A stretch of DNA of 64,000 nt, taken from the NCBI RefSeq assembly GCF_905220565.1, contig NC_059397.1, positions 15,563,001 through 15,627,000 of the forward strand, read 5' to 3'. Source of the DNA: Melitaea cinxia (lineage: Eukaryota; Arthropoda; Insecta; Lepidoptera; Nymphalidae). Positions 46,614 through 57,583 of this stretch are shown here, piece by piece (position 1 is the stretch's first letter; each line of letters opens with the position of its first letter). Both the position numbers and the translations under genes were made by a program. Under the pieces are notes generated by a model. It was given only the letters and a program-made list of their open reading frames with translations. It was not told where the DNA came from and did not search any database.

Positions 46614-49600
46614 TTTTGTTTTTTAACCCAATTCTATATAATAAAAAAAACATACTTTTTACATACATTTGTAAATTATATGTATACTCAATTGCTTAAT
46701 AAATATAAGCTCATTACCCTAGAAGCTAGTCGTATTCACCTTGAAGCTTTTTTTGTGTATGATTTGTGTCACAATAAGTTTGATTTTTCTAGTCTTGTAA
46801 ACCAAGTATGTTATGGAATGCCAAATATAACCCACCCATAATATTTTTAAGATATTTGTCACTTCTCGCTGCGGTATAAATGTTGGTAAACGATCTCCAC
46901 AGCATCAAATGCTTAATTCTTATCACAACCTGTTTAAAGCATTAGATGTTGCTAGTCCCCGCACATAAAAAACTTGTTAATACAACTGTGTAAACAACAC
47001 AACCTTTACAGTAATTGGATTTACTTTGCAATTATAGCTGTTGGTTTTGTAGCTATGATCGACTTTTTTTTTAATGTTAGAAGTAATCCTTGGTTAACGG
47101 TGTTGGTATTACGTCAGGTACTTTTTGTTTATATACTGATTATTTAATACCTATTGAAATACTGTTTGTTCGCTTACTTAAATAGAAAGAAAATAAAAAA
47201 AAAATCTATCTTCTTATTCCTTGAATTAGCAGCGGTAAAAAATATGTAACTATTTATCAGTACACATTTCTTGGCTTCAACTCATAGCTTATTTATATTT
47301 TTGTCCAAACGATTAGAATTTTGATTCAACGATGAAATGGTGCGAGTATTCTTGCCACCATACTACTTGGACATAATTAATGCCATAATTGACTGTAAAA
47401 ACTTTAACAAGGCTCGGAATTTAAGTAAATTCGTTTTATAACTAGTTCAAAAATACCAATCTTTTCACCTTTAAAGTTTTTTAAATACAAACTTTTAGTT
47501 ATTTTGGTCTATTTCGATTCTAACATAAACCTTGAACACTTAGCTGCATTTAGTTACTAAGTGCTAATAATTCCAAAACTCAACTTACAAAAATGTTGCT
47601 TAAATTTTCCTTTTATTTAATTAAAATTTCTTGCAAAGTTTAACACATTATTTAATTATATGAACGGATAAGTTTGTAAACGCTAGACTTTTCTTCTAAG
47701 GAAAATTGATTAGAGGATTTCACAGAAATTGACAATAGCAGTCGTTCGTATTCACAATCGGGACAAAGGGATGATTGAAAATGGACCGGTTCCATCTATA
47801 TTGGTAACAGAAATAACTTTCAGAGCCGAGTGCCGTGAATAGACTAATGCGCATACTGTTGTCGGACTTACACTTGTGGTAATAGCATCATCAATAAATG
47901 CTTAATATTATGCTTTTATTTTTATTAATAGTAAACAGTGAAACTATGAAATTAATTTGTAACCTAATTAAACTTTTTTTTATTCACTATTCATGCTTCA
48001 ATTTTATTATACCAATAGGGCGACCAACAACTTTTCTGGCTTGTGGTAAGTGGACAGCCTATTGATGACTGAAACTTATAAAAAAAAATCACTTGCGATA
48101 ATTATTTAGTTGTCATATTTTGCAAGGTTGGGGTACTTTTCAGTCGACCTTCTCTGAGATTTCGATTGCAGTATTTTTTGCTGTGTCCTGCCTTAACAAA
48201 ACATTTCCAAATATCAATCCAGACTAATATATCCAAATAAATGATAAAGTTATAACTAATATCTTATAATACATCGCAACACGTGAATTTTAAAACTTCT
48301 ACAACTTATAGAGAAAATTATCTATTGATAATATATCTTTGCGTGTTTACTTAATTTTCTGCGTGCAACTTTTATACGAGACGAGACTCGTATAAAAGTT
48401 GCCTTCCCACTGAATGTCATTAATAACTTTAGTATTTTATGACTTACAGTTTAGACTATAGCTTGGTTTAGTCCTAGAAAATTCATACCATCGTACAGTT
48501 ATATAAAACTAGTAAAGTCATTCCAGAAATTGTACAGGTAAGTGAAATTCTAATAATTTAAAAAAATACACATAAATATCGAACGAATATCTAAATACTA
48601 TTTGCATTTGGGTTGTATTGAACAAGTCTATAACTAAGCAGATTTATGTTTAGGCTGTGTAATGCAACATTACCCACACATTATAAAGAGAAGCTTGTCG
48701 CTGAGATTAATAACAGAAATAATTAGTATAAAATTAAAAAAATTGACAAGACAAGTACAAACGTCTAGACTACGACAAATATCTGTAAGGGCACTAAAAA
48801 CATCGTCATAAGCAATTATACAATCGCAGTGTCCTGGTACACTAGTACAATATCTAGGTGCTGTGGCCTGCTGTGAATGCTGTGAATGCGTCAAATATTT
48901 ATAAAAACTTATGGGCTTCTTGAAAGGTATTTAAAAAAAGAAACACCTCGCCTCCATCAGTGTAGCAGATGTTTTCGACCTACAAAATGTGTGTACATTA
49001 CGGTACACTAAATAAACATCGCAATTTAACGAACTCGTAACATCCCATGCGTGTTAATTGTTCTTACTTGAACAATGTCTTTGTAATTGGATACAGGCAA
49101 GTTTCTAAGTAGGTATTTGAGAGCCCGCGAGAACTTTATCCGAAAACCCAACAAATGAAGCTAAATAATATACATATCTCGTGTTACACAAACATTATTT
49201 TCAAGTTTGCCACAATCAGGGGCTATCTTGATTACGACATGTTACGGCTTTCCTGCTTATCTAACTGGGATTAATTTAAGGGATAATGGATCTTATTTCG
49301 TAGGTAGTAAACTCCAGTGTGTATTGTATTAAAATGACTTGTTCGTAGCCCCTTTGCTTGGCGAGTTTGTTTGTGAGTTATACTGTCCTCCCACGCGGAT
49401 GCTCATCGCTTTGATGCAGCTTAAAATTAGAAAGCAAGCGAGATTGTTTTATTATTCAATAATTAATTATATGTAAGTACAGAAAAGTTTTAGTGGGGTC
49501 AGAATAACATTCATAATAAGTGTTAAATAAATAAATAAATAAATAATACATTGGTATATTCAATGATTGGAATATAAGATCATAGACGACGTAAGACTTT

Positions 49601-49844
49601 GATTTTGATACAAAAAAAAAATCTGTATACGGTAAGAACACAAGACACAGATAAGATAACTTATAGCTTAGTGAATAACCTATACCAATACTAATAAGGT
49701 AAGTCTGGAAAATTATACATCAAAAAGTAACAAAAAATTAAAGAGCTATAAAACATTATAAATGGCAAATATTTTGTGTCAAGATTTGAAATAAGTCGTT
49801 AACTACCATTATCGATAACCTGATATTTAAAATAAGTAACCAAG
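46614..49844. other. Unique AT-rich DNA
   Basis: It includes a short hairpin (48365-48402, separate entry) and an AAAT simple repeat at 49526-49546. A Cys-rich minus-strand frame at 48894-48670 has no recognised motif. No gene is supported. Confidence 0.4.
48365..48402. repeat. Perfect 16-bp hairpin with 6-nt loop
   Basis: GCAACTTTTATACGAG (48365-48380) and CTCGTATAAAAGTTGC (48387-48402) are exact reverse complements around ACGAGA. Confidence 0.9.
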
Positions 49845-50045
49845 ATGCCAAATTTGGTAAACGAAATTTGCGCATTTGAAGAAAAAAGAAAAGATTTACT
49901 AGATAAAATTCGTAATTACGAGAAACCATATATAATTAATAATGTACCCTGTCGAGAAAAAAATTTTTATTCCGATACGTCGATCGCGAGTGTGTTAAAG
50001 CAGCTACATTCACCACTATACACTAATCATTCATCATCAGTCACA
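49845..50045 (+). CDS. Possible coding exon or fossil, broken by a SINE
   Basis: An ATG at 49845 in a fair start context (ACCAAGATG) opens a frame of about 67 codons (NLVNEICAFEEKRKDLLDKI, NNVPCREKNFYSDTSI, VLKQLHSPLY) with charged, protein-like composition. The frame then enters the minus-strand RTE-tailed SINE at 50048, and the remaining residues to 50147 are SINE-derived. I do not recognise the protein. It could be a first exon of a host gene whose splice donor lies near the SINE, a transposase fossil, or chance. Confidence 0.25.
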
Positions 50046-50047
50046 AT

Positions 50048-50360
50048 CAAGCACAATCACTTCAGCGTCGCCGTCCACTGCTGGACATGGGCACAAGTTC
50101 ACACCAAAAAGGGCGTGAACTCATGCGTGTTGCCGGTGGGTTGGTAACCGCAGGGCTGGCTTTGTCGCACCGAAGACGCTGCTGCCCGTCTCCAGCCTGT
50201 GTATTTCAAAGTCAGTAGTTAGATGGTTATCCCGCCATCGACTTTTTAAGTTCCAAGGTGGTAGTGGAACTGTGTTATCCCTTAGTCGCCTCTTATGACA
50301 CCCACGGGAAGAGAGGGAGTGGCTACATTCTTAAGTGTCGTAACCACATAGCAGTCGAAT
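50048..50360 (-). mobile_element. SINE-like repeat with RTE-type 3' tail
   Basis: Reverse-complement copy of the 10271 family, from GTCCACTGCTGGACATGGGC to GTAACCACATAGCAG. It interrupts or abuts the frame starting at 49845. Confidence 0.8.
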
Positions 50361-51140
50361 AAATTTTATTATAAAATAATTGTTATAATATCGGATGGCT
50401 ACATATATAATACAATAGTCGTTTTACAATACACTACTGTATAGTAAATTTCCACATACTTGTAGCATGTTATCACAGCTTGAGAAATATCACAGACAAA
50501 AAGAGTGCATCGTTTAAAACGCTATTTACAATGACTTAAACCTTACCCTAAAAACGCAGGGCCGTCGCGGCTTGCGTTAATTGACTACTGAAAAGTTGTT
50601 ACAATAGATTTAAATTATTTGGGAATCGTTAATTATGTACAAAACAAATGTTTCTAAAACAATAGACAACTTCGAACTAACTCCTAAGCTTTTACTGTGT
50701 AATTTTAATTATTGAACGTGCAAGATATTATTTATGAAAAGATTTCTTAAATATGCTGATAAAAATTTCAATACAAACTTTATTATACGTACCTATTCCA
50801 CGTTTCACTTAAAATGTTCATAAGCGAATTTAATTTTACGCTCGTAATAATTTGAATGAATATATAAAAACGGCGAATGTTTATGACTTATAGACAAATA
50901 TACATAAGCGTATGTACTTGTAAAGCATTTGCTTAATTAATATTGTACATTAAAACTGATGAAATTCCTTAAAAGTTGTTATACCTTAGCTTTAATTATA
51001 AGATATATAATTAAAACAACTTTGTATTAATTAAGATACTTTTAACAATCTCTATAATGTTGTAATGAATATGTTTGTAAGACTGACGCTTATATGTTAA
51101 ATTTATGTTGGCATAAAAATATTCACATTTTTTTAAACTA
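50361..51140. other. Unique AT-rich DNA
   Basis: Nothing recognisable is seen. Confidence 0.4.
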
Positions 51141-51434
51141 CTAGCTGACCCGGCGAACTTCGTATCGCCTAACACAAAATTTATCGTATGGTATTAAAGT
51201 TCAAATTGACTTTTAAATATTATCACAAATCTTTTGTATGGGAGTATAGAAAAGTGTTGTTTTTAGACTTTTTCAGGAAATTTAAATTTTTTTTTTTTTT
51301 AGAATTTTTCTCTCCGTAAGAACCATCCTCGTACTTCAAGGAACATTTTAAAAAAAGAATTAGCGAAATCGGTCCAACCGTTCTCGAGTTTTGCGCTTAG
51401 CAACACATTTTGCGATTCATTTTTATATGTAAGA
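51141..51434 (-). mobile_element. Non-autonomous Helitron, 294 bp, intact ends
   Basis: In plus-strand coordinates it begins CTAGCTGACCCGGCGAACTT after A and ends with GA before T, i.e. 5'-TC...CTAG-3' on the minus strand between A and T. It is very similar to 28937-29222 along its length (TATCGTATGGTATTAAAGTT; CTTCAAGGAACATTTT). Confidence 0.88.
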
Positions 51435-51969
51435 TTAGTCTCGTACTCAGTATGAGTAGGGAAACAAGTGTACGAAAAAAAATTCGTATTGCTCAAATCT
51501 TTCTACTCAGTAGGAGAAAATTACTTCTGCGACTATACGCTTATATGTTAAGGTTTTCGACGTTTATTACAAAATAGGTGTTGATGTTTATCCCAATTGA
51601 TCTTTCTAACGTGCTATTAAGAGCTATTTCTATATCGTTGTCAGATGTCATTAGATCAGATCATTGAATTTTATCCAGAGTTTTACTTATTCAAAACCAT
51701 TTCTTTATTTTACTTTTTCTCATTTGTTATATTGGTGCAGGTAAATTAAGGAATTAAATATTGGTCGCATCTGTCGAAGGACTTAATTATCGTTTATTTC
51801 GACGCAGATGAGTAGGGACATAATAAAATTTTAAGCGATACTTAACTGACAAGATCCTAGATCCTATTTCGTGTGGAGACGGTATTAGAACAAAATACGA
51901 ATACTTTCGATTTCGTTAAATATATTTTCCTAATGTTCCTTCTTAGTATAATATTGTATTTATTTTTAA
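51435..51969. other. Unique DNA
   Basis: No gene or repeat is recognised. Confidence 0.4.
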
Positions 51970-52153
51970 CTAAGTGCCCCGACAGACTTCGTTCTGTCAT
52001 AAAATTGAATAGTAAAAATATATATTTTTTAACTATTTTTTTATATTTAAACCTGCCTTAAGGAAAATATTAAAAAATAAATTAGCCGAACTTGTTGAGC
52101 CATTTTTGAGTTATGCGTTTAGCAACATTCATTTTTATTTATATAGTTAAGAT
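51970..52153 (-). mobile_element. Degraded Helitron of a related family
   Basis: It starts CTAAGTGCCCCGACAGACTT and ends in the typical 5' end motif, reversed (GCGTTTAGCAACATTCATTT then TTATATAGTTAAGA). The CTAG end has mutated to CTAA in plus-strand reading. Confidence 0.6.
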
Positions 52154-53047
52154 ATAATTTTTTTCACTAACTACTTACTAACTGATAGATAAAAGATGAA
52201 CAGATTTACTTACACAAATTGTTTTGATTTTTTAATGTTATTAATCATACAAGTAATTGCTTTGTAAAAAAAGTCCTTCAAGAATATCGTTGCAGCCTAA
52301 AGACGCGTAGGGGAGTAGGAATGAACTAAGAGCGGGAAAGAGATAAAAAATTGTTGTTTAGTCTCCGACTCTTACACTCACTGTACAAATTGCAGCTAAA
52401 GTAACTACACACGCCGATTACGTTCAACCGTACACGAGCTGCTGTCATTCTCGTCTAGGTTTAAATTTCAATCATACATTATGTTCGTATAAGTCGGACA
52501 AACTTTGAAACAAATACCTATTTCAGACGAAAAATTCAGATATGTCGTCTTCCTAAATACTAAGTTAGACGTTGAACCATATTACATACTTTAGTATTAC
52601 TAAGCATAGTTATTTGTCATAGAAGAATAGATTTTATATATTTTATAGAAGGACTTTAGTCCTTCTTTTTGAAATAACTTTTTTGGCGTCTATTTAATTT
52701 TATATATCATATTTACAAGTTTTTATTAGTTCTTATTTCAATGAACTACGAGTATTTTAATGGTACGTTGTTCATTCATAGTTTTTCCATTATCATTGTT
52801 GAAGCGAACTCATTTTAAGTCAGGAACTTTGCCAAGATTTAAACAATTCGTTTTAATTTGACGTTACGTAAACGGTACACAGACGAAGTATTTGAAATTA
52901 TCTCGTGTTTTTAAAATTTGTTTTCACATAACTATTATGTTGTTCTTTTAACGTTAATCCGTATCTGGATAATACACACTTAAAGTTTATTTAATTGTTT
53001 TTTAACTAATTAAGACTGAAATGACTCAAACGGTTTTGTTTTTCTTT
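52154..53047. other. Unique AT-rich DNA
   Basis: Bases 52300-52500 have a more even composition. No gene is recognised. Confidence 0.4.
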
Positions 53048-53330
53048 CGCATTCAGCCTGTAACATCCCACAGCTGGGCATAGGCTCATTCTTTCTCCAT
53101 GTAGGAGAAGGATTGGAGCTTTATCAACCACACTGCTATTCGGCGGGTTGGCGGATACTTTCCCTACTATGAGCAACGATCGCTATCAGGTATTTATGAT
53201 AACAGATGTATTGACGTATTCTCCAAGGCACAGTGGGGAGACCCGCAAGGACAGACATCCAAACCGGAAAGAAATATTTGTTTAAATACAAATATTCATG
53301 CCCAGCAGAAATCGAACTCTATATAATACT
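53048..53330 (-). mobile_element. Diverged tRNA-type SINE
   Basis: GCATTCAGCCTGTAACATCC to GCCCAGCAGAAATCGAACTC is the reverse complement of most of the 17264 SINE, including a worn B box. Many substitutions are present. Confidence 0.78.
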
Positions 53331-53667
53331 TTAATTGAGATTTATTTATTTATTAGGATTACCACCAGAAATTACAACAATAATAACAAAAGAATTATTT
53401 TACACAATTGATTAAAGAAGTTTAATTGTATTTATTTTTAAAGGTAATCACAACATGCAATAATCAAATAGTAAATATAAAATAAAAATATACATAAAAA
53501 AAACAGCAAAAATTAGATTTAATTATTGAATTAGATTAGATTTAATATTGAATTGATTTTTAAAAAGAAATATAATTATTTGACAATTTTATATATAAAT
53601 AGCTTCTCAAATACACGTCAATAACTTTTTGAAAGTAACAAATTGGAATCAAAATAATATCAACAAT
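53331..53667. other. AT-rich spacer
   Basis: Nothing recognisable is seen. Confidence 0.4.
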
Positions 53668-53775
53668 TAAGATAGGGAACAACAGGAAATATCCGGCTCA
53701 AAATCTGGAGCAAACCAAATGGATGATCTTACAGCAGATCATAGCTAAATAATATAACCTTCAAGTAATGACATC
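53668..53775 (+). mobile_element. Fragment of the 12126-type repeat
   Basis: GGGAACAACAGGAAATATCC to GATCATAGCTAAATAATA. It is strongly diverged. Confidence 0.6.
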
Positions 53776-54327
53776 TTAAATAAACACACAAGCTTAAAAC
53801 ATAAATGCAGGCTAGATCTTGGCAGGCTATTATACTTGTCGAGTTGAATCGTCCAGTACACATTGTTAAGACAAATTTAGCATGAAGGAAGGTAGCATCA
53901 GTTTCCCTTTATTATTTTAGTGGTATTAATCCAGTACGTACAATTATGGTTATAATTTAAGCGTATCACACTAAGAGTATCAGTACACAAGTAATATGAC
54001 TTTTTTTTGGAGTTTAGCTATTAAAAAACGATATATAGGCACGTGGTATTAAAATAAGATGGGGAGTGAATTTGTGTGAAACAACTGACTCTAATGCTCG
54101 AGATCACTTACGTTGAAGGAGACATTATACGGCGCTTTTAGATATTTAAAAATATTAAGATATGTTGTTGTGAGATTTAGGTACAATATTACACCAGTAT
54201 TTACTGTATCGAAACGAACAGCAAGCTTCAATTTATGTTTCTATTTTAGAGGTTTTTAATTCATATTAATTGGAGGAAACTCCAGTTGTATGTGTGATAT
54301 ACAAACTTTTTTTGTCTTATAGCTTAT
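53776..54327. other. AT-rich DNA
   Basis: Nothing recognisable is seen. Confidence 0.4.
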
Positions 54328-54776
54328 TTGCTGTATGGTTACGACAGTTAAGAATATAGATACTCTCTTTCCGTGGGTATCGTAAGAGGTAATAATAATA
54401 ATAATAATAATAAATACTCTTTATTGTACACTACAAAGAAACGTTACAAAAAGGGATACATACGAATAAAGATGTACAAAGGTACATCTAAGGTGGTGAC
54501 TAAAGGATAGCACAGTTCCACTACCACCTTGGTACTTATTAAGCCGATCGATGGCGGGATAACCATACAATTGCTGGCTTTCAAAAACACCCGAAGCCGA
54601 AAGACGCCGAGGCCAAAGACGGGCAATAGGGTCTTTAGTGCGACAAAGCCAGCCCTGCGGTCACCAATCCGCCTGCCCAGCGTAGTGACTATGGTCAAAA
54701 CACATGAGTTCGCGCCATAACGCTTGGCGCGAACTTGGGGAGGTCTATGTCCAGCAGTGGACTGCGATAGGCTTAA
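54328..54776 (+). mobile_element. RTE-tailed SINE-like repeat split by a LINE tail
   Basis: This copy of the 10271 family (TGCTGTATGGTTACGACAG to CCAGCAGTGGACTGCGATAG) is interrupted at 54391-54493. A local expansion (AGACGCCGAGGCCAAAGACG) is present near 54604. Confidence 0.8.
54391..54493 (-). mobile_element. 3' tail of the 57-62 kb LINE family inserted in a SINE
   Basis: An AAT repeat, then CTCTTTATTGTACACTACAA and GATGTACAAAGG. It is flanked by (A/G)AGGT on both sides, a possible short target duplication. The same tail is seen at 40147 and 57190. Confidence 0.75.
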
Positions 54777-55376
54777 GTGTTTTCTAATAAGGTTATAGGT
54801 ATAGGTTAGATTCTAAGCCTTAGAAATAAATAATTTCTATATACTAGTAGAATGTCGCATATGTAATCAAAGCTTGTTCAGTTAAAACTAAATGCAGCTT
54901 CTTTAAAAATTGGAATTGGCACAAACTCTGTTTGTGAAATAAATAGGCAGCTTACATGTCTGTAAGCTGCCTATCTTAAAGGTTGAAATACCTTGTTCTC
55001 AAAAAAATAAAAAATAACTATTATACTGTATTGTAACATATGTCAATTATTTTATAATTTACACATATTGTATATACCAGCTTCTGTACTATTAAAACAA
55101 AAAATAACCTTCAGCTGGCAGCATTAACTTAAATAAATATAAACATTGTTTCGATTAAAAATAAACAAGTGAAACGGGATCTCCTTGTTGACGAAGTTAA
55201 CGAAATTGTTCTTAAATGTTTGAAACCAGATAAAGTGTTTCTATTTCGTAGAAAGTATAATTTTAATTGATAAGGCTGACAAGAATTTAATAAATTATTT
55301 TTTGAGTATTTGTTTTGATAAGGAATTTCAATTTGAATCAAATCAAACTCCTCATTCCTTTTGTAAACTGAAACTA
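54777..55376. other. AT-rich DNA with a hairpin
   Basis: Apart from the hairpin at 54943-54974, nothing is recognisable. The 87-aa minus frame at 55129-55392 has no motif. Confidence 0.4.
54943..54974. repeat. Perfect 14-bp hairpin with 4-nt loop
   Basis: ATAGGCAGCTTACA and TGTAAGCTGCCTAT are exact reverse complements around TGTC. Confidence 0.9.
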
Positions 55377-55490
55377 AACTGAGGTAGGACAATAGCAGGA
55401 TTTATCCTGGTCAAAATTTGGAGCAGCCCGACTGTGGAAGTACATCGGCCTTACAGAAGATCACAGATAATAATACTGTTTTCGTTGTAT
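55377..55490 (+). mobile_element. 3'-lost fragment of the 12126-type repeat
   Basis: ACTGAGGTAGGACAATAGCA to TTACAGAAGATCACAGAT. It stops abruptly after ACTGTTTTCG. Confidence 0.72.
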
Positions 55491-55649
55491 GAAAACTACT
55501 ATGTAATAGACGCGATTTTGTCTGGATAGTGGTTTCATTAGACATTGATTTCAGCATATGTCTTTATGTTATCAATTAGCTGGCTTGACAAACGTTGTCT
55601 TGTCATGCAAACTGTCAAATGCGGACAGTATAAAGTTTTCGGTTTCCTT
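55491..55649. other. AT-rich spacer
   Basis: Nothing recognisable is seen. Confidence 0.4.
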
Positions 55650-55793
55650 GAATTTATTAAAAATCCAAAAAATATTTTTACAAAAATCCTTTGAAAATCC
55701 TTAATATTCCTCTACAAAGTATGAAAAAAAATCATCGATCTTACCGAGTTTTGTGCTTAGCAATACATTCAGTGATTTATTTTTAGTAATACT
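55650..55793 (-). mobile_element. Helitron 5'-end fragment
   Basis: ACCGAGTTTTGTGCTTAGCA followed by ATACATTCAGTGATTTATTT matches the 5' end of the 28937/51141 family; the CTAG end is missing. Confidence 0.6.
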
Positions 55794-55854
55794 AATTATA
55801 TTTTTCGATTTACTACTAAAAATACTGAACACACACGCATGGGCGTACTCACGA

Positions 55855-55881
55855 GAGTACACACACACACACACACACACA
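55855..55881. repeat. (AC)n microsatellite
   Basis: About 13 perfect AC dinucleotides. Confidence 0.9.
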
Positions 55882-56972
55882 GTGAAAAAATATAGATACT
55901 GTTATAATGAACTGTTGTGTATATAGTTGTAGTCTTCCTTTGTTTTTTTATTTTATTTTTTTGATTATCCACTTTCAGTTTTTGTATTATTTAGATACCT
56001 CTTGGTATTTGTTTCTGGATTATTGTAGAAGTTGTAACATAATTTTCTATAAGCTAGTCAGTCCCGCGAAATATAAATCACCAGTCTAGTCACAGTATAA
56101 GTCACTTGTTTTAGATAAAGTCCATTAAAAACTCGCTGTTTGGTAATAAATGTTTTTAAAGCGAATATAAGCGGATATTGTTAATACAAATTAAACTCGA
56201 TGGAAAGGGTTGGGTGGGTAAGCTTCAATTCCTGTTAATCGATTTCTAAACAATAGCATTCATTTTTATCATTGATATATATTTTGTTTTTTATTGTATA
56301 TTTATATGATGCGTGGTGTAATGGCTTTGCTAATTTTGTATCTATTTTATGAACAAGAAAATATTCTTACTTATTTTCATTAAAAAAAATCCCATAATAT
56401 CAAATAAGAAATAAAAAAAACATACTTTTTTAAATTTAACAGTTTGTTAAATTTAAAAAAGTATGTTAATGTTAAATTTAACAGTTGTAAATTTAACCTT
56501 TTTTGTACAAGGCAGAATTACAATCATTAATTTCTATCCACGTTCAATATTTTACGAAAATATATACTACTTTAATGAAAAATGAAGTCGAACACAAATC
56601 TAAATAATATGTAGCCATTGTAATTTTTTACTTTCGTGAAAAGGCTTACGATGAGATCTGTAACCTCTTAATTATTTAATTAATTTCCTTACCGCGTGCC
56701 CAGTTCACCCTTTGTGGATTATAAGTTTCAGTTAACAATTCCTTTATAAAATGTTAACAGTATATTTATTAATAATGAGTAAGTTATAAAAAGATTAAAT
56801 AGGTTTATATTTATTAATTTTTAATGCCAAAGATAACCAATATGGAATAGAGGATAGAGCAACTATGAACTACAACACTAGACAGTTGCAGATTTGAATA
56901 CAGGCACCGCTTTTACTAGTTGTCAATAGAAATATTAGGTCATAAGAAAAGGTTTCAGTAAAAGTCGCAAAT

Positions 56973-57009
<37 letters not shown>

Positions 57010-57174
57010 GTTGAGATTTTAGTAAGTGGCGGCCATCCATTGGATAAATCAGGTTCGTAAATATTAGCGGGCTCCAATCTGGTACTTATTTAATAATACT
57101 TACGTAATATGTCTTTAAAATTCATTATTTAGTAGATGAAGAAAGGAAAAATTTACATGCCCCTAAAACCTTGC
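55882..57174. other. AT-rich DNA with hairpin and AT microsatellite
   Basis: Includes the hairpin at 56421-56465 and an (AT)n run at 56976-57006. No gene is recognised. Confidence 0.45.
56421..56465. repeat. Perfect 21-bp hairpin with 3-nt loop
   Basis: The arm 56421-56441 (CATACTTTTTTAAATTTAAC + A) is the exact reverse complement of 56445-56465. The inner half of the arm recurs at 56471-56490, suggesting local slippage or foldback duplication. Confidence 0.9.
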
Positions 57175-57583
57175 AATATATTTATTATTTATTATTTATT
57201 TAACACTTTATTGTACACCATATAAATAAAATAAGCAAGCAACATTAGCAATAATTTGTAGAAAAAAAAAATGTACAAAAGGCGGCCTTATTGCTTAAGA
57301 GCAATCTCTTCCAGGCAACCTTAGGGCAAAGGAGATGATATATTGACGGTGTAGGTGTAGAGTATAATTTTATAAAAAATAATAGAAAGCAACTCAATAA
57401 ATAAACATACATACTAACATAGATAGTTTGTTTACGTACATACAAACACACACATACACACAGACACACATTCATACACACACATACACACAAAGTTCAT
57501 ACTAGATATCTAAGAAGTTTTTTAAACAAAATTAATAGTGACAGAAGAAGACAATCATAAGACTGGAAACCTAAAGCAAAGGA

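Noticed and set aside
48670..48894. Cys-rich minus-strand frame as a secreted toxin-like or peptide gene
   Set aside because: Cys spacing fits no family I know, there is no signal peptide at the start, and the C-terminal half is AT-driven hydrophobic sequence.
57245..57493. Cys-rich 82-aa minus-strand frame
   Set aside because: It is produced by translating the CA/TG-rich simple sequence in the LINE 3' UTR.
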